DNA from: JBKBKN01 sp046294625 | Lineage (GTDB): Bacteria; Bacteroidota; Bacteroidia; M30B66 | Direction: 5' to 3' | DNA length: 64,000 bases | Assembly (NCBI GenBank): GCA_046294625.1 | Contig: JBKBKN010000019.1 | Coordinates: 4,262-68,261 of the forward strand | In this document: positions 1 through 8,443 of the stretch, in pieces | Layout: each line of letters opens with the position of its first letter | Numbering within the stretch: position 1 is the stretch's first letter | Position numbers and translations under genes: made by a program | The notes under the pieces: model-generated | Databases searched by the model: none | Told to the model about the DNA's origin: nothing | Seen by the model: only the letters and a program-made list of their open reading frames with translations

Positions 1-112
1 CCTTAACTGAACCCTGTATCATGAATTGCTGCGCACAGGCGCTTACGGTGAAAACTATCAACAGCACACATGCAAAAGCATTTCGGATATCGATATTATG
101 CAACACTCTCAT
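1..112 (-). CDS. N-terminus of a secreted protein (partial, runs off the window)
   Basis: Only the first 37 codons lie in the window. The ATG is at 112 on the minus strand. The peptide has a basic start, a hydrophobic core (CVLLIVFTVSACAQQ) and then FMIQGSVK, so it carries a signal peptide. Cleavage after the Ala preceding QQ is possible, and the Cys in VSAC could instead be a lipobox. The sequence after the signal resembles the start of a carboxypeptidase-regulatory-like beta domain, common at the start of TonB-dependent receptors and T9SS cargo, but too little is visible to decide. A TAnnTTTG promoter lies at 129-136, and metK ends upstream behind a strong terminator, so this is its own transcription unit. 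Confidence 0.6.
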   Translation of the reverse strand, partial: MRVLHNIDIRNAFACVLLIVFTVSACAQQFMIQGSVK

Positions 113-128
113 TTATGCAACAAGGTTG

Positions 129-136
129 CAAATATA
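129..136 (-). promoter_or_regulatory. Bacteroidota -7 promoter element for the partial secreted-protein gene
   Basis: The minus strand reads TATATTTG here, an exact TAnnTTTG match ending 16 bases before the ATG at 112. A short inverted repeat (TGCAAC-aag-GTTGCA, 116-130) covers the expected transcription start. Confidence 0.5.
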
Positions 137-181
137 GTATATTTTTAATTCCCACTATCGTTAATTCAATAATCCGAAAAA

Positions 182-210
182 AAAGCGCCGGATTTTCATC
201 ACGGCGCTTT
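182..210 (-). terminator. Rho-independent terminator of metK
   Basis: The 9-bp stem AAAGCGCCG/CGGCGCTTT (182-190 with 202-210) has an 11-base loop. On the minus strand it is followed by a run of eight U. It lies just after the metK stop. Confidence 0.9.
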
Positions 211-232
211 AAGACAAATTAATAACCAATCC

Positions 233-1552
233 TTATGCTACGGCTGCTTTTTTCTTTGATTTTGCAGCAGTTGAAGTCTTGTTTGTTTTTGCATTGGCGT
301 TGATGCCAAAGGATTTTTGAAAGTCTGCTACCAGATCAAGCTCTTCCCAAGGGAACAATTTAACTTTTACTTTCTTTTCATCTTTCTTCCCTTTGTGAAA
401 CACCTTAACCACTTCTTTCGGTTCACGACCCATGTGACCATAGGCAGCGGTTTCCTGATATATTGGCGTTCGCAACTTAAATCTTTGCTCAATGGCATAT
501 GGACGCATATCAACCAATTTACTTACAATCTGGGCGATTTCGCCATCACTTTTGTTTACTTTTGCAGTACCGTATGTATTAACATAAAGCCCTACCGGCT
601 CCGCTACGCCTATGGCATAAGCAACTTGCACCAATACCTCATCGCAAATACCGGCTGCTACCATATTTTTAGCAATGTGGCGAGTGGCATAAGCTGCTGA
701 ACGATCCACTTTGCTGGGATCTTTTCCTGAAAATGCACCACCGCCGTGTGCTCCTTTTCCTCCGTAGGTATCAACAATAATTTTACGACCGGTAAGACCT
801 GTATCACCATGCGGGCCTCCAATCACAAACTTGCCAGTTGGATTGATGTGGTACTTAATTTTATCATTGAAAAGTGCCTGAACACGCTTAGGCAATTTCT
901 TCATTATGCGCGGAATCAAAATATTGATGATATCTTTCTTGATTTGCTCTTGCATTTTTTTCTCCGTGTCGAAATCGTCATGTTGCGTAGAAACCACAAT
1001 AGCGTCGATGCGGATGGGCTCGTGGTTGTCGTTATATTCGATCGTTACTTGGCTTTTAGAGTCAGGACGCAGATACTTCATCTGTTTGCCTTCTTTGCGA
1101 ATAGCAGCCAACTCTTTGAGCAACAAATGTGAAAGCTCAAGTGGAAGCGGCATATAATTATCTGTTTCTCGCGAAGCATAACCAAACATCATTCCCTGAT
1201 CTCCAGCTCCTTGCTTCATCGGGTCTTTTTTCTCTACACCTTGATTGATATCGGGTGATTGCTCATGAATGGCAGAAAATACCCCGCATGAGTTGGCCTC
1301 GAACATGTATTCTGACTTGGTGTAGCCAATCTGACGAATCACTTCTCGAGCAATCTCTTGCACATCGAGATAAGCTTCTGACTTAACTTCTCCGGCGAGG
1401 ACTACCTGTCCGGTAGTGACTAAGGTCTCACAAGCTACTTTTGAATTAGGGTCGTAGGCTAAAAAATGATCTATTAGCGCATCTGAAATCTGATCTGCTA
1501 CTTTGTCCGGATGACCTTCTGACACGGACTCTGATGTGAATAAATAGGGCAT
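233..1552 (-). CDS. metK: S-adenosylmethionine synthetase
   Basis: It makes S-adenosylmethionine from methionine and ATP in the cytoplasm, releasing phosphate and pyrophosphate. The N-terminus LFTSESVSEGHPDKVADQ is the family start with the ATP-binding His. GAGDQGMMFGYA (about residues 116-127) and GGGAFSGKDPSKVDRSAAY (about 272-290) are the two family signatures. At 439 residues it is longer than most homologues. The extra length is a C-terminal Ala/Lys/Asn/Thr-rich tail of about 20 residues (ending SKKKAAVA) after the normal end of the fold. It is monocistronic: its own promoter lies at 1573-1580 and a strong terminator at 182-210. Confidence 0.98.
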   Translation of the reverse strand: MPYLFTSESVSEGHPDKVADQISDALIDHFLAYDPNSKVACETLVTTGQVVLAGEVKSEAYLDVQEIAREVIRQIGYTKSEYMFEANSCGVFSAIHEQSPDINQGVEKKDPMKQGAGDQGMMFGYASRETDNYMPLPLELSHLLLKELAAIRKEGKQMKYLRPDSKSQVTIEYNDNHEPIRIDAIVVSTQHDDFDTEKKMQEQIKKDIINILIPRIMKKLPKRVQALFNDKIKYHINPTGKFVIGGPHGDTGLTGRKIIVDTYGGKGAHGGGAFSGKDPSKVDRSAAYATRHIAKNMVAAGICDEVLVQVAYAIGVAEPVGLYVNTYGTAKVNKSDGEIAQIVSKLVDMRPYAIEQRFKLRTPIYQETAAYGHMGREPKEVVKVFHKGKKDEKKVKVKLFPWEELDLVADFQKSFGINANAKTNKTSTAAKSKKKAAVA

Positions 1553-1572
1553 ATTGTTAAATTAAAGTTTTG

Positions 1573-1580
1573 CAAAAATA
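1573..1580 (-). promoter_or_regulatory. -7 promoter element of metK
   Basis: The minus strand reads TATTTTTG followed by CA, an exact TAnnTTTG match about 20 bases upstream of the metK ATG in the short gap after gldA. It allows metK to be expressed independently of gldA. Confidence 0.6.
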
Positions 1581-1603
1581 TACAGAATTAATGCACAGGC
1601 AAA

Positions 1604-2524
1604 TTATCTTGATGAATTATTGCCAGTTAACTGACGGAAAATTTCTTCTAAAGATTCTTCCTTGCGACTGATGGTGAGCACAGTGAGTTGGTTATCCACT
1701 GCAAATCGAAAAACTGAAGGCCTAATATCAATTTCTGCACGGCTAAAAAGCTCGTATTGGGTGTCTTTCTTTTTATTTATCTTTATCACTCCTTCGATAG
1801 CCATTAAGTGCTTTTCACTAACTTTTTTATCAAATTCAACTTGGATGATCGAACGAGAATCGCTGGTGGACAAAATGTTGCCTACATAATCATCGGCTAC
1901 AATATTTCCTTTATGAATGATGATTACCCGGCTACACATGGCTTCCACTTCCTGCATGATGTGTGTGCTAAGCATTACAGTTTTAGCTTTACCCAAGTTT
2001 TTGATCAGATTTCTGATTCCTACCAATTGATTGGGATCAAGTCCGGTGGTGGGTTCATCTAATATCAATACTTCCGGATCATGAATCATCGCTTGTGCGA
2101 GACCTACTCGCTGACGATAGCCTTTCGATAGTGCGCCGATAATTTTATGCTGTTCATCGCCCAGGCCTGTGGTATCAATCATTTCCGAAACGCGCTTTGC
2201 CGTTTTTTTTATTCCTGACAAGCCCGCCGCGAAAGCTAAATATTCGCGAACATACATGTCTAAGTAAAGTGAATTGTGCTCGGTTAAATATCCTACTTTT
2301 CTTCTCACTTCGAGTGATTGTTCAAGCACATCGAAGCCGCAAACTTTCACACTGCCCGAAGTCTGTGGCAAAAAGCAAGTGATAATTTTCATCATCGTTG
2401 ATTTTCCGGCACCATTAGGTCCAAGAAATCCAATAATTTCTCCCGGTTTCACCTGAAAGTTTACTTGATTAAGCGCTTTCTGCGTTCCGTAAACTTTCGT
2501 AATCTGACTAACTTCTATTGACAC
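1604..2524 (-). CDS. gldA: ABC transporter ATPase, gliding motility-associated GldA type
   Basis: This is the cytoplasmic ATPase subunit of an ABC transporter. It has Walker A GPNGAGKST (about residues 35-43), the ABC signature LSKGYRQRVGLAQAM, Walker B VLILDEPTTGLD and the H-loop STHIMQEVE. Length (306 aa), the start MSIEVSQITKVYG and the whole layout agree with GldA, which in Flavobacterium works with the GldF/GldG membrane proteins and is needed for gliding. GldF and GldG are not in this window, which is usual because gldA often stands alone. A general ABC-2 type exporter ATPase is the alternative. Presence of the gene does not by itself show that the organism glides. Confidence 0.85.
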   Translation of the reverse strand: MSIEVSQITKVYGTQKALNQVNFQVKPGEIIGFLGPNGAGKSTMMKIITCFLPQTSGSVKVCGFDVLEQSLEVRRKVGYLTEHNSLYLDMYVREYLAFAAGLSGIKKTAKRVSEMIDTTGLGDEQHKIIGALSKGYRQRVGLAQAMIHDPEVLILDEPTTGLDPNQLVGIRNLIKNLGKAKTVMLSTHIMQEVEAMCSRVIIIHKGNIVADDYVGNILSTSDSRSIIQVEFDKKVSEKHLMAIEGVIKINKKKDTQYELFSRAEIDIRPSVFRFAVDNQLTVLTISRKEESLEEIFRQLTGNNSSR

Positions 2525-2591
2525 GTATTTGTAATATTTATGTTGTAAAATTAAGGTTTAATCGCCAATCCTAAGAAACAAATAAGGAACT

Positions 2592-3188
2592 TCAACGCTC
2601 AATTAACTGAATAAGCGTGTGTATCGCTTTGATATGAAGCTCCTGAGCCCTGTCAGCAAAATCAGTGTAAGGCGCACGAATCTCTACATCACAAAGCTCA
2701 GCCAGCTTTCCGCCACCCTTACCTGTGAGTCCTACCACTTTCAAACCTTTGGATTTAGCGGTTTCTGCTGCAAGAATCACATTTCTAGAATTTCCGCTTG
2801 TGCTGATAGCCAACAAAATATCGCCTTCATTGCCCAATCCTTCAAGATATCGGCTAAACACATAATCAAAACCATAGTCATTGCCCACGCAGGTGATATG
2901 CGATGGGTCAGAAATGGAGATTGCTGCTAATGGTTTACGGTCATTTCTGAATCTCCCTGAAAGTTCTTCTGCAAAATGCATGGCATCGCACATAGATCCT
3001 CCATTTCCACATGAAATTATTTTATGACCAGCTTCTATGGACTTTCTCATAAGGTTAGCCGCATCAGCGATTGAAGATATCAGCTTTTCATCAGAAAGCC
3101 ATTCTTCCAAAACCTGTTGAGCTTGCTTCAGATTATGCTGAATTAATGACTTCGCATCAGTAAATTGTTCAAAACTTGAGTCTTGCAT
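2592..3188 (-). CDS. gmhA: Phosphoheptose isomerase (sedoheptulose 7-phosphate isomerase)
   Basis: GmhA converts sedoheptulose 7-phosphate to D-glycero-D-manno-heptose 7-phosphate, the first step of ADP-heptose synthesis for the LPS core. The SIS-domain protein (198 aa) shows the family blocks ISCGNGGSMCDAMHFAEEL, SDPSHITCVGNDYGFD, LLAISTSGNS and a C-terminal AQELHIKAIHTLIQLIE, close to E. coli GmhA throughout. The ATG at 3188 (MQDSSFEQ) is preferred over an upstream TTG at 3209 because it gives the normal length. It is the last gene of the run GT2-GT9-unknown-gmhA, which supports the heptose assignment over the related DnaA-binding protein DiaA. Confidence 0.95.
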   Translation of the reverse strand: MQDSSFEQFTDAKSLIQHNLKQAQQVLEEWLSDEKLISSIADAANLMRKSIEAGHKIISCGNGGSMCDAMHFAEELSGRFRNDRKPLAAISISDPSHITCVGNDYGFDYVFSRYLEGLGNEGDILLAISTSGNSRNVILAAETAKSKGLKVVGLTGKGGGKLAELCDVEIRAPYTDFADRAQELHIKAIHTLIQLIER

Positions 3189-3209
3189 GATTAAACCTAA
3201 ATTAAACAA

Positions 3210-3572
3210 TTAATCGGCTTCGTAAGGATGAAAAATGAAATGCGCTCCATTTTCATGAATAACAAACAAACACATGTAGTGCTTCGGATCTTTGAATGTG
3301 CGAATAAACTGTTGAAGTTTTTCTCCTTGGAAAATTTTCCTTGCCACAAACTCTTCTATAGTTGATGCATTCACATGCCAATCGAGCGCAAGATCTTCTT
3401 TGTTGATAATCATCTTCCCCAGATTAGCAAAATCCTTATAAACCACAAAAATCGGATAATCTGAAACTTTAGCCTTAATTACTTCAATTGCCACTTCTCT
3501 TATGCTTTCGGAATAAAAAGGGATATGCTGTTCAATGCTTTTGAGAATATCTTCCGGTGCCTGACTACTCAT
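3210..3572 (-). CDS. Conserved protein of unknown function in the LPS-core operon
   Basis: The 120-residue soluble protein has no signal peptide or membrane segment and I recognise no named domain. It has an N-terminal helical, acidic part (about residues 1-55) and a C-terminal part ending in CLFVIHENGAHFIFHPYEAD, with several His residues. Its start overlaps the GT9 gene by 8 bases and gmhA begins 21 bases after it, so it is co-transcribed and probably translationally coupled with LPS heptose genes. Position suggests a role linked to heptose or LPS core synthesis. That is inference from context only. Confidence 0.75.
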   Translation of the reverse strand: MSSQAPEDILKSIEQHIPFYSESIREVAIEVIKAKVSDYPIFVVYKDFANLGKMIINKEDLALDWHVNASTIEEFVARKIFQGEKLQQFIRTFKDPKHYMCLFVIHENGAHFIFHPYEAD

Positions 3573-4569
3573 GTTGATTGCTAATATTTTTGATGTAAGT
3601 GTAGATCTCTATGGGTTGAATATCATTGATACATGCACAACTCGTTTGATTTCTGCAAAGATTGCATGTTTTATTCAAACAAAAAACCTTTGTCTTTTCA
3701 CCAATCGGCGCCCATCTTCCCGGATGCATTGGTCTTATGGGAGGGTAAATTCCCATAGCATCTTTCCCAAAGGCTGCTGCAATATGAAGCGGACCTGTGC
3801 TGCAGGCAAGTAATCCATCGGCTTCTCCAATCAAGCTGACCAAATCAGACAGGTTGAGTCTTCCAAAGCTTGTTTTTACATGAGATGGCAAATTTCCAAT
3901 TGATGACAAAAACGCTTTACCCTCAGCTAGTGTACCAGTGAGTATGATGTTAACCTTTTCATTTTGCAGCAAGTCAACTAGCTTCAAATAATGCTTTGCA
4001 GGCCATTCTCTCGCACTGCCTTTTGATTTCGGATGAATGACTAAATTGTATTTTCCTTCAACGAGATAATCTTTCCTGAATTGACTAGACAATTTATCAG
4101 ACTTCATGCGAAGATATTGCCCTAAAGGTTTTTCAGGCTTTTTGTCTATGATGACTTCTAACAATTTAAAATTTAACTCTGTTTCGTGTAAATCAGAATT
4201 TTTCCGGCCGAGATTGACCAATTTGTTGCATGTGAACCAATGAAACACTCGATGCGAAGTACCTACTCGATTTTTGATTCCGGCTTTTTGGGCCAATCCT
4301 GCTAAAATTTTATTGGGAAAAACATGCAAAATCGTATCGGCAGCTTTCTGTTTTACAATGGATAGGGCAGCTTCCCGGCTCATGTTCAATAGTTCATCCA
4401 AGTCAATAAACTCATCCACATCAGCGCACGCCGCAATCACGGCTCGGGTGTAGGTTCTTCCTATAAAAATAATGTAATTATCGGCATTGACTTTTTTCAG
4501 GAAGCCTGCAAGCGGCAATGTGAGTATGACATCACCAATAGCATCGGTTCGGCTTATCATGATTCTCAT
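3565..4569 (-). CDS. Glycosyltransferase family 9 (LPS heptosyltransferase-like)
   Basis: GT9 enzymes add ADP-heptose to the Kdo or inner-core of lipid A on the cytoplasmic face. The 334-residue protein begins RIMISRTDAIGDVILTLPL, the typical GT9 start (R-x-D-x-x-G-D-x-x-x-x-x-P). Its C-terminal half has VIHPKSKGSAREWP and LLACSTGPLHIAAAFG, the nucleotide-sugar binding region (ST-GP-x-H). The tail carries a CNLCRNQTSCAC cluster. It overlaps the GT2 gene by ATGA and the next gene by 8 bases. gmhA in the same operon supports heptose as donor; which heptosyltransferase (I, II or other) cannot be told. Confidence 0.88.
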   Translation of the reverse strand: MRIMISRTDAIGDVILTLPLAGFLKKVNADNYIIFIGRTYTRAVIAACADVDEFIDLDELLNMSREAALSIVKQKAADTILHVFPNKILAGLAQKAGIKNRVGTSHRVFHWFTCNKLVNLGRKNSDLHETELNFKLLEVIIDKKPEKPLGQYLRMKSDKLSSQFRKDYLVEGKYNLVIHPKSKGSAREWPAKHYLKLVDLLQNEKVNIILTGTLAEGKAFLSSIGNLPSHVKTSFGRLNLSDLVSLIGEADGLLACSTGPLHIAAAFGKDAMGIYPPIRPMHPGRWAPIGEKTKVFCLNKTCNLCRNQTSCACINDIQPIEIYTYIKNISNQHE

Positions 4570-5327
4570 TTCGTTCCTTTATTAAGCATTCTTAGCTTGA
4601 CATACTTTGAAAATGTAGCCATTGCAGATAAACGACAAATTACAAAGCCTTCAAATCCATCTAAAAAGCCAAGTTTAATAAAATAGTCGCGAATGAATTT
4701 ATGCAAGGGAGCAATCACAATTTTCAAAAGGCTTGACTTTTTACCATTTTGAAAAGCTGCATGGGCTGCTATGGTTGTGAATTTTTCGATTTGCATTAAA
4801 TGATCAGAAATCGAATAATAAGAGTAATGTAATATGTCGCCTTTAAGTTTTACAGCTTTCAATCCACTGCGAAGCATGATTTTGTCGTGTGGATTCTCAC
4901 CACCCCAGGAAGCAATTCTTCGATCAAAAAACCTAACCTTCTCATCGGGATACCAACCACAATGCTTGATCCATTTGCCACAATAATTGGTAAGCCGATT
5001 CATGGAATATGCTTGAGTTATGGATTTCGATGTCTTAATGTCAAGAATAGACTTTTTTAAATCTTCTGAAAGACATTCGTCTGCATCTAACGATAATACA
5101 AAATCATGACTTGCCTTAGTCAATGCAAAATTCTTCTGTTGAATATGTCCTTGAAAAGCATGAAAGATAACTTTCACATCGTAGCTTTTCAAAATTTCAA
5201 GCGTGCGATCGTTCGAACCGGAATCAACAACCACAATCTCGTCAACCACCTGCAGAAGCGATTCTATGCATCTAGCGATGTTCCTTTCTTCGTTGTAGCT
5301 AATGATTACTGCAGATACTTCAAGCAT
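4566..5327 (-). CDS. Glycosyltransferase family 2, LPS core type (WaaE/KdtX-like)
   Basis: This is an inverting GT-A transferase. The N-terminus VSAVIISYNEERNIARCIES binds nucleotide, EIVVVDSGSNDRT follows, and LSLDADECLS contains the metal-binding DxD. FDRRIASWGGENPHDKI is a block typical of the WaaE/KdtX beta-1,4-glucosyltransferase-like subgroup acting on LPS inner core. I start it at ATG 5327 (253 aa); an in-frame TTG 15 bases upstream lies inside a hairpin. Uniquely here, the ATG directly follows the U-run of a terminator-like hairpin (5328-5358). It overlaps the GT9 gene by 4 bases and opens the LPS-core operon. Confidence 0.9.
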   Translation of the reverse strand: MLEVSAVIISYNEERNIARCIESLLQVVDEIVVVDSGSNDRTLEILKSYDVKVIFHAFQGHIQQKNFALTKASHDFVLSLDADECLSEDLKKSILDIKTSKSITQAYSMNRLTNYCGKWIKHCGWYPDEKVRFFDRRIASWGGENPHDKIMLRSGLKAVKLKGDILHYSYYSISDHLMQIEKFTTIAAHAAFQNGKKSSLLKIVIAPLHKFIRDYFIKLGFLDGFEGFVICRLSAMATFSKYVKLRMLNKGTK

Positions 5328-5358
5328 AAAAAAGCCCGTCAATATGAACTGACGGGCT
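5328..5358 (-). terminator. Terminator-like hairpin between the XRE regulator and the LPS-core operon
   Basis: The perfect 9-bp stem AGCCCGTCA/TGACGGGCT (5333-5341 with 5350-5358) has an 8-base loop and six U on the minus strand. The U-run touches the GT2 ATG at 5327. It should end most transcripts from the regulator gene, or act as an attenuator before the operon. Confidence 0.8.
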
Positions 5359-5380
5359 GCAAAATAAAGTTTATTCCTGA

Positions 5381-5884
5381 TTAGTTGATGAGATCAAGTA
5401 CTTTTTCAATTCCTTTTTTGTAATTAGTCAAAGCATTGCCATCCATTTTCTTAGAAACTAAAGATAAGGATTCTTTCAAAACTTCTGCAAATGCATGTGT
5501 GTTTACTCCTGCACCTTCAAACATATGTTTAACCACAGATTTGGTGTTGAGCTCTTTACTTTCCTCATAAAGGTTAACAAGCTTTTTCAAAAGTTGAACC
5601 TCTGGATCGCTAAGTGTTGAACCAGAACTACCTGAACCACCAACCGGAATATTCAGCTTACTATCAAGACTTTCTTGCTCGCCATTCAGATAACGAATAA
5701 AATCGTTTAATTCTAAATCGAAAATATTTGCCAAATCAGCAAGTCTATTGAGGCTTAATTTAGTAACTCCGCGCTCAATTTTTGAATATGCACCTACTGT
5801 AATATCAAGTGCTTTTGCGACATTTTCCTGACTCATTCCTTTAGAAACCCTTACTAGTCTGAGTCTTTCTGCTTGTTTTTTCAT
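5381..5884 (-). CDS. XRE-family helix-turn-helix transcriptional regulator
   Basis: The N-terminal HTH_3/Cro-C1 domain spans about residues 5-62: RLRLVRVSKGMSQENVAKAL, then DITVGAYSKIERG (recognition helix region) and LNRLADLANIFDLELNDFI. A Gly/Ser linker (GGSGSSGS, about 80-90) leads to a helical C-terminal half with heptad-like hydrophobics, probably for oligomerisation. The protein has 167 aa. It stands alone with its own promoter (5915-5922) and terminator. It lies immediately upstream of the LPS-core operon in the same direction, so it may regulate it, but no operator is obvious. Confidence 0.88.
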   Translation of the reverse strand: MKKQAERLRLVRVSKGMSQENVAKALDITVGAYSKIERGVTKLSLNRLADLANIFDLELNDFIRYLNGEQESLDSKLNIPVGGSGSSGSTLSDPEVQLLKKLVNLYEESKELNTKSVVKHMFEGAGVNTHAFAEVLKESLSLVSKKMDGNALTNYKKGIEKVLDLIN

Positions 5885-5914
5885 TGTGTGTAATTGATGA
5901 GTTTAATTTGACAG

Positions 5915-5922
5915 CAAACGTA
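5915..5922 (-). promoter_or_regulatory. -7 promoter element of the XRE regulator
   Basis: The minus strand reads TACGTTTG followed by CTG, an exact TAnnTTTG match about 30 bases upstream of the start codon. The sequence upstream of it is very AT-rich. Confidence 0.55.
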
Positions 5923-6164
5923 CAATTATTTTTTAATTATCAAAATGATTTTTTCACATAGTTTTAATAAGATTAATTGTATATGCATTTTTTGAAGACT
6001 TTTTTGTGAATTAATAAGCACTTTGACGCCAATTTGGTCGATTTTAAGAATCTAAACTTATAAATTTATTTGCACTATTTTTGAAAATAAGATTTTACCA
6101 AAAAGTTTCATGTAGCCTAAATTATAATTATTTTCAATTGATCAAATAATGATGGAGCCGTAAA

Positions 6165-8368
6165 ATGATATTAACTATCATTACGACAAGCAACCTTGCG
6201 ATGTATATCTTAATTAAATACATTAAAACAAATGCTTTAGTTTTCTTTTTATGCTTGATTTTTAATTTATCAATTTCTGTTGCGCAGATTAATATTGACT
6301 AACTTAAAGTTGTAGCTGTTAAGTTTTCAAATGATACCAATGGAATAGAAGCCATGTTGGAAATTGCAACACATTATAACACCATTGATTATGAAGTTAT
6401 GCTTGAGTATGCAAAAAGAGCGGACAGTTGTATTAAAAATATTGCCCCGAAACATGTTGGCAATGAGCCTTACAACCGAATACTAAATAATCAGCAGGCC
6501 AGAGCTTATAATCTTATTGACTTTAGTCAGCATGGGCTTGGTAATTTGACTACAGCAAAATTGTTTTACGAAAAATCTTTGCAAAGATTCGAACTTAATG
6601 ACGACCTTAAAAGACAAGCCAGTTCACTCAACAATTTGGGTTACCTGCTCAACGATATGAGTAAAACCGAAGAAGCCATCCGATATTATCAAAAGGCTGT
6701 GGAGATAAGGGAAAAAATAAATGATAAAATCGGTTTATCGAATACGATTAACAACATCGGACTAATTTACCTATCAAAGAAGGACTATGATTTCGCACTT
6801 AAATACTTTAAGCAAACGTTAAATTTAAGAACAGAAGTTAACGATTAAAAAGGGCTTGGACTTTCACACCACAATATTTCACAGACCTATGATTACTTGG
6901 GTGATAAAAAATTGCAGTTGAAACATCAATTGATGTCGCTCAAACTAAGAGAACAAAACAATGATTTTATTAGGATTGCATCTTTGCTACGGGAACTCGG
7001 GTTTATTTATTTAGAAAATAAGGATTATGAATCAGCTGTGGAGCATTTCGAGAGAGCGTTTCAAATATACAGGCAGGTTGGAGATAAGCGGGGAATTATT
7101 TTGAGTACAAATTATATGTCAGAGTTGCACTTAAAGCAAAATCGCTTTAAAGAAGCATTAAACAATGCTTTGTTTAGCCATTCCAAGACATTGGAACTTG
7201 GATTAAAGGAACTCATTAAACGAACATCTCTAACACTTTTCCATATCTACAAGACAATAGGCTCGGCTGAAAATGCACTTAAGTTTTATAAGCAATATGT
7301 GGCGATTAAGGATAGTCTGAATGATGAGAGTTACAACAAACTACTCATTAAAATGAAAGTACAGAAAAAATTGGATGAGCTAATTGCAAAGGAAAGAGAA
7401 ACCATAGCTGCACAAAACGAACAATTAAAACTGGAGGATTTTCAAAACAAAATGATGTATGGTGGCCTTGGGATTCTTATTCTTTTTAGAGGTTTTGCTT
7501 TCAACCGACTTTACATTACTAGGAAACAAAAAAGGGTGATTGAAAAGCAAAAGAAAGAAGTTGAAACCAAAGGTAATGAAGCTGAAAAGCAAAGAAAAAT
7601 TGCTGAACTCAAAAACCTTGAAATTTTAGATTCTATTCATTATGCTCGCAAAGTGCAATCGGCCATACTACCTCCCGAACATCTCATAAAATCTAATTTT
7701 CCTAATTCTTTTATATTTTACAAACCTAAGGATATTATAGCTGGTGACTTCTACTGGCTATCCGAAAAGGATTCCTATGTTTATCTGGCCGTAGCAGATT
7801 GCACCGATCATGGGGTGCTGGGCGTATTAGTCAGTGTGGATTGCCATAGTGCACTCGATAAGGTAATCAACATTTTTAACTGCAACACCCCTTCCGCGAT
7901 ATTAAACAAATCACGCTCGATTATAATGGAATAGTTTTCGAAAACAGTAGAAAATGAAATAAGTGATGGTATGGATATCTCACTAATACGCATCGACAAA
8001 TCAAACAAAGAAATTCTATGGCAGGGGCTAACAACTCGCTCATTTATTTTAATGCCGAAGGCATCAACGAAATGAAAGGAAACGAACAACCGATAGGAAA
8101 ATATTTATCAGATGAAGCCTATAATGATCACCGTTTAGATGGCACCAAAATAAGCTAACGCTATTTTTTTACGGATGGTAATAAAGACCACTTTGGCGGT
8201 CAAAATGTTAAAAAACTTAAGAAAAGTATTGTGTTTAACTTTCTAGTAGAAAATCATAAATTACCAATGGAACTTCAAAAAATGAACCTGATTGAATTCT
8301 TTGATAAGTGGAAAGGTGATCATGTTCAAGTTGACGATGTATGCATTGTAGGATTGTCTTTGCAATAG
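6165..8368 (+). pseudogene. Broken TPR / SpoIIE-type (PP2C) phosphatase sensor gene
   Basis: One gene can be read through five lesions. It starts at ATG 6165 with a signal/TM segment (ALVFFLCLIFNLSISVAQ). The same frame is cut by TAA at 6300, TAA at 6846 and TAG at 7932. A one-base deletion near 8019-8021 then moves the reading to the next frame (AGANNSLIYFNAEG), which meets TAA at 8156 and ends at TAG 8366. The intact ancestor had TPR repeats (about 6400-7350), a TM helix (about 7450-7510), a coiled coil and a C-terminal SpoIIE phosphatase domain starting ILDSIHYARKVQSAILPP. Active-site region residues have also decayed: DCTDHGVLG where the family normally has DCTGHGVPG. Such proteins are common Bacteroidota signalling proteins. 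Several independent lesions point to a gene out of use rather than a sequencing error. Confidence 0.9.
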
Positions 8369-8383
8369 ACTTACAGAGAATTT

Positions 8384-8415
8384 AAAAAAATCCCTGCTCG
8401 AGAATCAAGCAGGGA
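8384..8415 (-). terminator. Rho-independent terminator of the mscL/DUF3078 operon
   Basis: The 8-bp stem TCCCTGCT/AGCAGGGA (8391-8398 with 8408-8415) has a 9-base loop and a U-run on the minus strand (complement of 8384-8390). It sits between the DUF3078 gene and the convergent pseudogene. Confidence 0.85.
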
Positions 8416-8443
8416 ATCATTCGGATCTTAGGTAATCTAGTGC

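Noticed and set aside
746..1132. Plus-strand ORF opposite metK
   Set aside because: It is fully inside metK, which is certain, and has no recognisable domain or promoter.
6354..7934. Two separate intact TPR proteins
   Set aside because: Both pieces are in the same frame and are separated by single stop codons within continuous TPR sequence; together with the signal peptide at 6165 and the out-of-frame phosphatase end they form one broken gene.
6165..8368. Stop-codon recoding or an altered genetic code
   Set aside because: Both TAA and TAG occur in the frame, a frameshift is also present and active-site residues have decayed, while every other gene in the window terminates normally at these codons.
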